From the NCBI GenBank assembly GCA_017993715.1, contig JAGOME010000001.1, forward strand, positions 1 to 64,000: 64,000 nt of DNA. The letters run 5' to 3'. The notes below the pieces were generated by a model. That model saw only the letters and a program-made list of their open reading frames with translations. It ran no database searches and was not told the origin of the DNA. Positions 33,707 to 41,470 of this stretch are shown here, piece by piece. A program made the position numbers and the translations under genes. The first letter of the stretch is position 1. The number at the start of each line of letters is the position of its first letter. This DNA comes from Phycicoccus sp. (GTDB lineage Bacteria > Actinomycetota > Actinomycetes > Actinomycetales > Dermatophilaceae).

Positions 33707-35146
33707 ATGACTGATCCCCGGACGAACACCGCCGAGCCCACAGCGCGCGTGGTCCCGCCCCCTCACGACCCGCTGTTGCGCGCGGATGCCGACGAGCTCG
33801 CGCGCGCGCTGCGCGCGCGGGAGATCACCGCCGTCGACCTGCTTGATCGCGTCCTGGCCCGCGCGAACGAGGTTGGTGCAGAGGTCAATCCATTCGCGAT
33901 CCGACTCGACGAGCGGGCTCGCCGAGCGGCCCACGAGTCCGACCGCCGGATCGCGGCCGACCAGGCACGACCCCTCGAAGGGGTCCCGATCGCGGCCAAG
34001 GACTCTCAATGGATGGCGGGCATCGCCACCTTCTCAGGGACAACGGCAGCTCCGGTCATCCCCGAGGTGACCGCCGGCATGATCGAGCGGGTCGAAGCCG
34101 CGGGTGCCGTCATCTTCGCCAAGACCACCACCTCCGAGTACTGCTACTCCGGCATCTCGTGGGCGCCGGGGTTCGGGCATACCCGCAACCCGCGGGGGCT
34201 GGACCGCACGGCAGGGGGCTCCTCCGGCGGATCGGCGGCCCAAGTCGCCGCCTTCATCGGGCCGGTCGGGCTCGGCGGCGACGGCGGCGGGTCGATCCGG
34301 ATCCCCGCGGCATTCTGCGGGGTCGTCGGGTTCAAGCCCACCTTCGGGCTGGTCACCCACGAACCCTCGGGACCGGCCTGGAAGACCCTGATCAGCCAAG
34401 GTCCGCTTACCCGATCAGTGCGCGACGCCCGGTTGCTCATGTCCGTGCTCGCCGGCACCGACCTGCGGGATCGACACAGCCTGCGCCTGGCCGAGTCTCC
34501 CGCCGGCCGGTTGCGTGTCGCCTACTCCGAAGATCTCGGGTTCGCGGCTGTCGACGACGACGTGCGCGCCTGTTACCGACGCGCCCTGGCCGCTCTCGAG
34601 AACACGGGCGCCCAGCTCGTGGCCGTTCCGGAAAGCATGGGCTTCACCTCCTCGGTGCGGACCTGGGCGACAATCGCCGCCGTCGAGGCCCGCTGGGCGC
34701 AGACCCCGTTGCTGGAGGGAGAAGCGCACGTGTCGGAGCAGGTGGGCAACTTCCTCGCTTTCGGTCAGAGCTTCAGCGCCGAGGAGTACGTCGAGGCCCA
34801 GTTCGAACGGGAGCGATTGCACGCGCGCTATGTCACCGTGTTCGCCCCGGCAGAGGAGGGAGGGCTGGGCGCCGATGTCCTGTTTACCCCAACGGTGGGC
34901 TGCACGGCATTCGACAACAGCCTGGCCTTCCCGCACACCATCGCCGACAGGGTGATCAGCGATCCCTGGCGTGACTGGGCGAGCTTCATGTACGACGCGA
35001 ACTTGGTCGGAATGCCGGCGATGTCGGTCCCGATCGGCGTGGATCGCGCCGGCCTGCCGATCGGCGGCCACCTCGTCGGGGCCCGCCTGTTCGACGACAC
35101 GGTCTTGCGGGCCGGGGCAGTCCTCGAGCAGGCGCTCACCCCCTGA
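33707..35146 (+). CDS. Amidase-signature enzyme
   Basis: This 479-residue hydrolase cleaves an amide bond. The Ser-cisSer-Lys triad is visible: Lys in PIAAKDSQ (about residue 98), one Ser in GGSSGGSAA (about 174) and the nucleophile Ser in GDGGGSIRIP (about 198). The length is normal for the family. Members act on many substrates, so the precise amide is unknown. It converges with the dehydrogenase gene across a strong hairpin and lies at the edge of the ATP-grasp/permease/regulator cluster. Release of an amino acid or amine from an amide made by the ligase is one possible role. Confidence 0.92.
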   Translation: MTDPRTNTAEPTARVVPPPHDPLLRADADELARALRAREITAVDLLDRVLARANEVGAEVNPFAIRLDERARRAAHESDRRIAADQARPLEGVPIAAKDSQWMAGIATFSGTTAAPVIPEVTAGMIERVEAAGAVIFAKTTTSEYCYSGISWAPGFGHTRNPRGLDRTAGGSSGGSAAQVAAFIGPVGLGGDGGGSIRIPAAFCGVVGFKPTFGLVTHEPSGPAWKTLISQGPLTRSVRDARLLMSVLAGTDLRDRHSLRLAESPAGRLRVAYSEDLGFAAVDDDVRACYRRALAALENTGAQLVAVPESMGFTSSVRTWATIAAVEARWAQTPLLEGEAHVSEQVGNFLAFGQSFSAEEYVEAQFERERLHARYVTVFAPAEEGGLGADVLFTPTVGCTAFDNSLAFPHTIADRVISDPWRDWASFMYDANLVGMPAMSVPIGVDRAGLPIGGHLVGARLFDDTVLRAGAVLEQALTP

Positions 35147-35154
35147 GATGCCGA

Positions 35155-35185
35155 AACGGCTGCCGGCCAGGTGCCGGCAGCCGTT
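35155..35185. terminator. Bidirectional terminator
   Basis: AACGGCTGCCGGC and GCCGGCAGCCGTT form perfect 13-bp arms around CAGGT, midway between the convergent amidase and dehydrogenase stops. Confidence 0.75.
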
Positions 35186-35199
35186 CCCCCGGCAGGGGT

Positions 35200-36555
35200 C
35201 TAGGCGACGACGCGAATGAGCTTCTTGTTGATGAACTCCTCGATCCCGTACCGGCCCAGCTCACGACCGAAGCCGGAGCGCTTGACTCCGCCGAACGGGA
35301 GCTCGGCCCCATCGGCGCCCACCCCGTTGACGAAGACCATGCCGACTTCCAGCTGGTCGGCGACCCGCAGGGCCTGCTCGGCGTCTGTGGTGAAGACGTA
35401 CGAGCCGAGGCCGAAGGGGGTGTCGTTGGCCAGCTGCACCGCCTCCTGCTCGTCGGCCACCTTGAACACCATGGCGACGGGCCCGAACAGCTCCTGATAG
35501 AAGACGGGGTTCTCCGCGGTGATGCCAGTCAGCAGGCCCGCCGGAACGTAGGCCCCCTGGCTTGGTGCGTCACCAGGGGCGGTGACCAGGCTCGCGCCGG
35601 CAGCCGTTGCCCGCTCGACCTGCGCGGCGAGGTTCTGCGCGGCCTGCCCCGACGACAAGGGTGAGGCCTGCGAGGTGGCAAACAGGGCCCGGGTGAAGGC
35701 CTGAACGAAATCGTCGTAGAGGTCCTCGACGACGATGAAGCGCTTGCCCGCGTTGCAGGCCTGCCCGGTGTTGTAGCCTCGCGCGGCCGCCGCCGCCTCC
35801 GCCACCGCATCGAGGTCGTCCGTGCTCAGCAGAATGAAGGGATCTGATCCACCGAGCTCCAACACCACCTTCTTGAGATGGCGACCGGCGATCTCCGCCA
35901 CGGCGGCTCCCGCCCGCTCGGACCCGGTGAGTGACACCCCCTGAATCCGCGGATCGGCAATGATGTCGGCGCACTGCTCGTTAGTGGCATACAGGTTGAC
36001 GTAGGCACCCTCGGGGAATCCCGCATCGAGGAAGAGCTGCTGGAGGGCTGCGGCCGACTCAGGGCATTGGGGTGCATGCTTGAGGATGATCGTGTTGCCC
36101 GCCACCAGGTTCGGGCCGGCGAACCGGGCCACCTGGTAGTACGGGAAATTCCACGGCATGATGCCGAGCAGCGGCCCGACGGCCGTGCGACGAATGACAG
36201 CGCTGCCTTCGCCGGCGAGGAGCTCAACCGGCTCGTCCGCGAGGAATCGCTCGGCGTGGTCGGCGTAGTACTCACAGATCCAGGCCGAGAAGCCGACCTC
36301 CTCAAGTGCCTCAACCTCGGGCTTGCCCATCTCGCGCATAATGATCGCGGCGAGCTCGGTCGTGCGCTCGGTGAACAGTCGCGCAGCCTCCTTCATCAAG
36401 GCCGCGCGCTGCGCGACAGTCGAGTTCTTGGACCACCCGCGGTAGGCCTGGGACGTGGCGGCCAACGCGTTGGCGACGTCACGGGCCGTGGCCGTCGGAT
36501 AGGTCTGCACGACCACGCCGGAGTGCGGGTCGGTGACTGCGTACGTGAGGGTCAT
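35200..36555 (-). CDS. NAD(P)-dependent succinate-semialdehyde dehydrogenase-like enzyme
   Basis: This 451-residue aldehyde dehydrogenase oxidises an aldehyde to the acid. MPWNFPYYQVARFAGPNLVA is typical of the succinate-semialdehyde branch. The general-base Glu lies in LELGGSDPF (about residue 234) and the nucleophile Cys in TGQACNAGKRF (about 264). FGGVKRSGFGRELG closes the domain. The loop that usually reads GDP after the Cys helix is a few residues shorter here (ALFATSQASPLSS). I chose ATG 36555 over a start 17 codons upstream. It diverges from the ATP-grasp gene over a shared region with a dyad, so it likely serves the same pathway, perhaps 4-aminobutyrate or another amine. Confidence 0.9.
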   Translation of the reverse strand: MTLTYAVTDPHSGVVVQTYPTATARDVANALAATSQAYRGWSKNSTVAQRAALMKEAARLFTERTTELAAIIMREMGKPEVEALEEVGFSAWICEYYADHAERFLADEPVELLAGEGSAVIRRTAVGPLLGIMPWNFPYYQVARFAGPNLVAGNTIILKHAPQCPESAAALQQLFLDAGFPEGAYVNLYATNEQCADIIADPRIQGVSLTGSERAGAAVAEIAGRHLKKVVLELGGSDPFILLSTDDLDAVAEAAAAARGYNTGQACNAGKRFIVVEDLYDDFVQAFTRALFATSQASPLSSGQAAQNLAAQVERATAAGASLVTAPGDAPSQGAYVPAGLLTGITAENPVFYQELFGPVAMVFKVADEQEAVQLANDTPFGLGSYVFTTDAEQALRVADQLEVGMVFVNGVGADGAELPFGGVKRSGFGRELGRYGIEEFINKKLIRVVA

Positions 36556-36633
36556 GCTCTGCTCCGATTTTTGTGACGTCGCGACATTGCGGCTCTCGAC
36601 AAGCATGCCATCGTGCGCTAAACCTGTGTCAAG

Positions 36634-36662
36634 TCATGTTTGAAGATTAATGCCAAACATGA
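36634..36662. promoter_or_regulatory. Operator dyad between dehydrogenase and ATP-grasp genes
   Basis: TCATGTTTG and CAAACATGA form perfect 9-bp arms around an 11-base AT-rich spacer. The dyad lies in the divergent promoter region, about 80 bp from each start codon. One of the cluster's own regulators (FadR/GntR at 39919 or PucR at 41471) is the likeliest binder. Confidence 0.6.
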
Positions 36663-36742
36663 ATGACCCCGGTCGACACACACCGACGTGAGCTCGCGTG
36701 TGCCCCTTGCCGACCCCTGCGACACACTCCTGAGGGGAGCCC

Positions 36743-38188
36743 ATGAGCACACGACGTCACCTCAACGGCATGGCGGAGATCCGATCCTTCTTCCGCACCA
36801 ACGACCAGCCGGTGTACTTCTTCGGACCGACCGCCTTCAACCTGCTCGGGATCGACGGCTGGATGCGCAATCTCGAGTACGTCGTCTACTACGACTCCTG
36901 GGATGGCGCGCACCCGCGGGTGTTCACCCCTCGCCGGAAGCCGTTCGTCCCCTTCGAGTCCAGCGAGCAGATCACCAACTACCTCCTGCGCGACCCGGAG
37001 GTGCAGGCTCATCTGGAGCGTCGCGGCGGCACGCCCATGGTGTGCATGGTCTTCTTCGACCGGGAGACCGAGGAGATCTGCGAGGAGCTCGGCTACCAGC
37101 TGACCATGCCTTCGGACGCTCTGCGACGGCGGCTGGACTCCAAGATCGTCACGACCCAGCTCGGCAACGAGGCAGGCGCGCCCTCGGTCCCGAACGTCCT
37201 GGGCGAGGCGGACTCCTGGGAAGCGCTGACCGAGCTCAGCCAGGCCCACGACCTGGGCACCGACCTGGTCGTCCAGACCCCCTACGGCGACTCAGGCAAG
37301 ACGACGTTCTTCATCGCCTCCGCCGACGACTGGGACCGCCACGCGCAGGACATGGTCGGCCAAGAGCTGAAGATCATGAAGCGCATCCGCAATAAGGCGG
37401 CTGCGGTCGAGGCCTGCATCACGCGCCACGGCACGCTCGTCGGCCCCTTCATGACCGACCTGACGGGCTACCCAGAGTTGACGCCGTACCAGGGCGGCTG
37501 GTGCGGCAACGACCTCTTCCCCGAGGCGCTGACCCCCACACAACGTGACAGGGCCATCGACCTGTGCCGACGCCTGGGCGACCGGCTCGCCGAGGAGGGC
37601 TACATCGGCTTCCTCGAGATCGACGTGCTGATCGACCTGGCCGACGACTCGGTCTACCTGGGCGAGCTCAACCCCCGCATCTCCGGCGCCTCCTCCATCA
37701 CCAACGTCACCGCCGGCGCCTATGCAGACGCGCCCCTGTTCCTTTTCCACCTGCTGGAGTACATGGACGTCGACTACACCATCGACGTTGACGTGATCAA
37801 CGAGCGGTGGCGGGACCTCGCGGCCGTCGACGTGTGGGCCCAGCTCATCCTCAAGGAGCCGCACGACTGCCTCGAGCAACTGGTGAGCGCCCCCCGCACC
37901 GGGACCTACCACCTGGACGAGGACGGCCGCCTGAACTTCGTGCGGGTGAGCAATGACTGGCACGACATCACGCATGAGGACGAGGCCTTCTTCCTTCGCG
38001 TGTACGGCGCCGGGGACTACCGCTACAAGGGCGCCGACCTCGGGATCCTGGTGACCAAGGGCCGGATGCAGGGCCCACAGGGGCTCACGCGACGCTGCCG
38101 CAGCTACATCGATGGCATCCGCGCGCAGTACGTCGGCCGCCCGATCCAGGCCGGAGCGATGCCCACCTCGACCGCCGGCCTGAAGTAG
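36743..38188 (+). CDS. ATP-grasp ligase (biotin-carboxylase-like)
   Basis: This 481-residue protein has the ATP-grasp layout: an N-terminal Rossmann-like region (PVYFFGPTAFNLLG), a central ATP lid (LVVQTPYGDSGKTTFFI, near residues 173-189) and the metal-binding IGFLEIDVLID...YLGELNPRISGASSITN around residues 288-320. The family joins a carboxylate to an amine or thiol with ATP. It is often annotated as biotin carboxylase, but it lacks the rest of a carboxylase and none is nearby. In this cluster (APC permease, amidase, aldehyde dehydrogenase, regulators), conjugation of an imported amine or amino acid is a reasonable guess. The start is ATG 36743, with AGGGGAG upstream. Confidence 0.85.
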   Translation: MSTRRHLNGMAEIRSFFRTNDQPVYFFGPTAFNLLGIDGWMRNLEYVVYYDSWDGAHPRVFTPRRKPFVPFESSEQITNYLLRDPEVQAHLERRGGTPMVCMVFFDRETEEICEELGYQLTMPSDALRRRLDSKIVTTQLGNEAGAPSVPNVLGEADSWEALTELSQAHDLGTDLVVQTPYGDSGKTTFFIASADDWDRHAQDMVGQELKIMKRIRNKAAAVEACITRHGTLVGPFMTDLTGYPELTPYQGGWCGNDLFPEALTPTQRDRAIDLCRRLGDRLAEEGYIGFLEIDVLIDLADDSVYLGELNPRISGASSITNVTAGAYADAPLFLFHLLEYMDVDYTIDVDVINERWRDLAAVDVWAQLILKEPHDCLEQLVSAPRTGTYHLDEDGRLNFVRVSNDWHDITHEDEAFFLRVYGAGDYRYKGADLGILVTKGRMQGPQGLTRRCRSYIDGIRAQYVGRPIQAGAMPTSTAGLK

Positions 38189-38267
38189 CCCTCCAGTCAA
38201 CAGTCACCGACCAGAAAACCTGTGTTCCGCATTTCCAACGATTACCAGCCCTCAGCCAGAAAGAAGC

Positions 38268-39797
38268 ATGGACATGTCCTCCTCCCCCGGTGACGAGCAC
38301 ACGAGCAGTCAGGCCACGGCATCGCATGCCGACAACCACCTCGCGATGCTCGGCTACACCAGCGAGTTCCGGCGGGAGATGTCCCTCTGGGCCAACATCT
38401 CGCTCGGCTTCACCTATCTCTCGCCCCTGGTCGGCGTCTACTCGCTGTTCGCCTACGGGCTCTCCCTGGCTGGGCCGCCGGCCTTTTGGTGGATCGTCAT
38501 CGTCGGACTGGGGCAGTTCCTCGTCGCCCTGGTCTTCGGCGAGGTCGCCTCGCAGTTCCCGGTCGCCGGCGGCCTCTATCAATGGGTGCGCCGCTTGGCG
38601 AACCGCAAGGCCGCCTGGTTGGTCAGCTGGGTCTACGCCTTGGCGATGATCGTCACGGTCACCTCCGTCGCCGAATACGGCGGCGCCTTCGTCGCCCCCC
38701 TCTTCGGGTTCACCAACACCCCGAATGCCGGGCTCGCCACCGCCCTCGCACTGCTCCTGTTGGCCCTTGTCCTCAACTTCACCGGCACCCGCACCCTTGC
38801 CCGCGTCGCCCAGATCGGTCTCGTGGCCGAGCTGGTCGGGGTCATCGCCGTCGGGGTCTACCTCCTGGTCTTCGAGCGCAAGAACTCGATCTCCGTTCTG
38901 CTCGACCCCATGGGCGCCATGGGCGCGCACTCGAGCTACCTGGGCGCCTTCTTGTCCGCCGCCCTCACCGGCCTGTTCCTCTTCTACGGTTTCGAGGCCT
39001 GCGGCAACGTCGCCGAAGAAGTCAGCGACCCCAGCCGGCGTATCCCATCGGCCATGCGCTTGACCATCGTCATCGGGGGCGTCTCTGCCGCCATCTCGTT
39101 CTTGGGCTACCTGCTCGCGGCACCGGACCTCCCGGCGATCATCGCGGGCGAGATCGCCGACCCGATCCCGGCGATCCTCGAGGGCTCGCTGGGCTCGGTG
39201 GGCGCCAAGGTGTTCCTCTGCGTGGCCGTCCTGTCGTTCATCTCCTGCGTGCTCTCGCTGCAGGCTGCAGCCAGCCGACTGATCTACTCCTTCGCCCGCG
39301 ACAAGATGACCCCAGCCAGCTCCTGGCTGGCGACAGTGTCCCCCCGCCATCAGGTGCCCACCCGCGCCCTGCTGGTGGCCTGCGTCGTGCCGATGCTCCT
39401 CTGCGTCTGGGTCAGGGTCAGCCCCGAAGCCCTGGCGCAGATCACGGCATTCGCCGTCCTCGGGATCTATCTCGCCTTCCAGACGGTCGTCTTCGCCGCG
39501 TTGCGGATGCGGTTGCGCGGCTGGCGTCCGGCGGGCGAGTTCACGTTGGGACGCTGGGGCCTGGTCGTGAATGTCGTGGCGCTCGCCTACGGGATCGTCG
39601 CCATCGTGCTCCTGGCCTGGCCGCGCAGTGAACTCACGGGCATCGACTCGGCCCTGCCGCTGTTCGGCGTCAGTGTGGTGTTGGGCACCGGTGCGCTCTA
39701 CCTCATGCTGGCCCGGCCCGACCGTCACTCGACCGGCCCCGAGGGGGATGCGATCGAGATCGCCGATCGGCTGCGCGAACTGCGCAGATCCGCGTAG
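38268..39797 (+). CDS. APC-family amino acid/amine permease
   Basis: This 509-residue transporter has twelve hydrophobic segments between about residues 40 and 480. The APC-type start includes SLWANISLGFTYLSPLVGVY, and a conserved TM6-8 region includes GLFLFYGFEACGNVAEEVSD. Members import amino acids, polyamines or 4-aminobutyrate with protons. The C-terminal cytosolic tail is short and charged. The gene follows the ATP-grasp gene by 79 bp on the same strand, so co-expression is likely. The substrate is not fixed, but the GabP/PuuP-like branch fits the neighbouring semialdehyde dehydrogenase. Confidence 0.9.
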   Translation: MDMSSSPGDEHTSSQATASHADNHLAMLGYTSEFRREMSLWANISLGFTYLSPLVGVYSLFAYGLSLAGPPAFWWIVIVGLGQFLVALVFGEVASQFPVAGGLYQWVRRLANRKAAWLVSWVYALAMIVTVTSVAEYGGAFVAPLFGFTNTPNAGLATALALLLLALVLNFTGTRTLARVAQIGLVAELVGVIAVGVYLLVFERKNSISVLLDPMGAMGAHSSYLGAFLSAALTGLFLFYGFEACGNVAEEVSDPSRRIPSAMRLTIVIGGVSAAISFLGYLLAAPDLPAIIAGEIADPIPAILEGSLGSVGAKVFLCVAVLSFISCVLSLQAAASRLIYSFARDKMTPASSWLATVSPRHQVPTRALLVACVVPMLLCVWVRVSPEALAQITAFAVLGIYLAFQTVVFAALRMRLRGWRPAGEFTLGRWGLVVNVVALAYGIVAIVLLAWPRSELTGIDSALPLFGVSVVLGTGALYLMLARPDRHSTGPEGDAIEIADRLRELRRSA

Positions 39798-39918
39798 GTG
39801 AGGTCCGCCTCGAGGGGTGGTTCCGGACACGCTCGACCCCTCGATGCGACAGTTATCATTCGGGACTGGAGGTTTCCTGCGCACGGGCGGGACCACGACA
39901 ATGCCGAGGTGGTGAGTC

Positions 39919-40755
39919 ATGCCGGCCCTTGAGGCGGACACCGCCGAGTTCGACGGCGCCGACGTCGTCGGCCTGACCACCATCACGTCGAGGGTGCTGT
40001 TCGGTGGCGCCATCCAGTTGTCACGGCCGGACCTGGTCGCCCAACGGCTGGCAGAGGCGATCAGCGTCGGCATCCTCCTCGATGGTGAACGCCTGCCCTC
40101 CGAGGCGCGCTTGGCCGAGGAGCTCGGCACCGGGACAGCCACGTTGCGCCAGGCCCTGGCCCAGCTGCGGGCCCAGGGCCTGGTGGAGACCCGGCGAGGG
40201 CGCGGCGGCGGGACGTTCGTCCGGACCGACGCTCGGGCCCGCGCGGGCACCCTGGTCGACCAGGCGAATGCCGCCAACCTCGCCCACGCGCATCTCCTCG
40301 GCCAGCGGCTCGATGGCTTCAGCATCCTCGCCTTGACCGAGCTGGGTGATCTGCGGCAGGCGATCTCGGGGACGGCCGCGGCGTTGGCGGCCGACCGCGC
40401 GTTGCCGGACGATCTGCGACTCCTCCATCACCGGTTGGACGTCCTGGCTGCCGCAGTCGGCACCAGCGCTCAACGCCGGGCGGACACGCAGTTCGCCATC
40501 GCGGTCGCTGCGAGCGCCCAGTCGTCGATCCTCGCCGAGCGCGAGCTGTCGCTGCGGGCCGAGCTGGGTGACCTGCTGTGGTGGCAGGTCAGCGAAGAGC
40601 AACAGGCAGTCGGGCTCGCCGAGCGTCGCACGCTGGTCAAGGCGATCGAGCGCCGTCGGGCGGACCAGGCCCGCGCAATCTGTGTCCGGATCATCACCCA
40701 CGACACCGAACGCCTGGTGGCGCTGCGGCTGGAGCACTACGGAGCTGACACGTGA
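39919..40755 (+). CDS. FadR-type GntR transcriptional regulator
   Basis: This 278-residue regulator has the GntR winged helix at residues about 35-95 (RLAEAISVGILLDGERLPSE, then LAEELGTGTATLRQALAQLR and GRGGGTFV). The all-helical FCD/FadR-type effector domain follows in residues 110-270. Its stop codon overlaps the start of the next gene by 4 nt, so the cache-domain protein is made with it. GntR regulators of this branch usually repress a catabolic operon until a metabolite binds. The upstream permease and ligase genes and the dyad at 36634 are likely targets. Confidence 0.88.
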   Translation: MPALEADTAEFDGADVVGLTTITSRVLFGGAIQLSRPDLVAQRLAEAISVGILLDGERLPSEARLAEELGTGTATLRQALAQLRAQGLVETRRGRGGGTFVRTDARARAGTLVDQANAANLAHAHLLGQRLDGFSILALTELGDLRQAISGTAAALAADRALPDDLRLLHHRLDVLAAAVGTSAQRRADTQFAIAVAASAQSSILAERELSLRAELGDLLWWQVSEEQQAVGLAERRTLVKAIERRRADQARAICVRIITHDTERLVALRLEHYGADT

Positions 40756-41468
40756 TGGCGCCGCATCCCACGCCGACCGCGAGCGGTCTGCGTCGACGTC
40801 AACGGCTCCCCGCCGGCGCCCGCGACATCTTCGTCCCGCTCCTGGAGGACCTCGAGGCTCTGGCTGCGCAGGCTCAACGCCTGTTCAGCGCCGCGCAAGC
40901 ACCGACGGCCGATGATCTGCTCCCCCTGAACGACCTGCTGTTTGCGATCCTGCACACCCACGCCGACCTCGTCGTCGGGTCCGGGGTGGTCGTCATGCCG
41001 GGCGCCCTGGCCGATCGTGACCGGTATCTGCACTGGTGGTGGGTGCGTGAGCAGCGTGGGCCCGAGCGCCTGCGGGTCAACCTCGACCTGGCCGCTCCGG
41101 ATGCCTACGACTACACCCGATTCGAGTGGTTCAACGCCCCGATCGACCTGGGCGGGACAGCGATGACCGGCCCCTATCTCGATGTGGCGTGCACCAACCA
41201 GTACGTCATCACCGTCGGCACCCCGGTCCTGGTCGGTGGCCGGGTCGTCGCCGTCGCCGCGGCCGACCTGCCGATGAACCGAGTGGAGAGCAAGCTGTTG
41301 CCCGTGCTCAAGGACCTGGGCGCTGGCGTGCTCGTCAACCGCCACAGTCGCGTCGTCGCGTCGACGCTCCCGACGATCCTCCCGGGCTCGCGATTCTCCG
41401 CGAGCGAGCCGCTGCCACCCACGCGAGACTCCATCCCGCCCTGGGAGATCTTCGTCGCCCCGAGGTGA
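40752..41468 (+). CDS. Soluble cache-domain (PDC-like) sensor protein
   Basis: This 238-residue protein has no signal peptide or membrane helix, yet carries a dCache-like ligand-binding pattern: RFEWFNAPIDLGG, then TGPYLDVACTNQYVITVGTP, then GGRVVAVAAADLPM. These resemble the Trp/Tyr and Asp positions by which many dCache receptors hold amino acids or amines. Such sensors are normally extracytoplasmic parts of chemoreceptors or kinases, so a free cytosolic copy is unusual. Its start (GTG 40752 or ATG 40755) overlaps the GntR stop, and the PucR gene follows 2 nt later. I infer that it senses the pathway substrate and modulates one of these regulators. Confidence 0.75.
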   Translation: MMAPHPTPTASGLRRRQRLPAGARDIFVPLLEDLEALAAQAQRLFSAAQAPTADDLLPLNDLLFAILHTHADLVVGSGVVVMPGALADRDRYLHWWWVREQRGPERLRVNLDLAAPDAYDYTRFEWFNAPIDLGGTAMTGPYLDVACTNQYVITVGTPVLVGGRVVAVAAADLPMNRVESKLLPVLKDLGAGVLVNRHSRVVASTLPTILPGSRFSASEPLPPTRDSIPPWEIFVAPR

Positions 41469-41470
41469 GC

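Noticed and set aside
35200-36555. Functional deletion in the aldehyde dehydrogenase (short loop after the catalytic helix)
   Set aside because: Only about four or five residues shorter than a known relative; overall length is normal and the catalytic Glu and Cys are intact.
36743-38188. Biotin carboxylase subunit of an acyl-CoA carboxylase
   Set aside because: No carboxyltransferase or biotin carrier nearby; the ATP-grasp core fits a free-standing ligase better.
38085-40325. Open frame of about 746 codons opposite the permease and GntR genes
   Set aside because: Shadow of conserved coding on the other strand; low-complexity translation.
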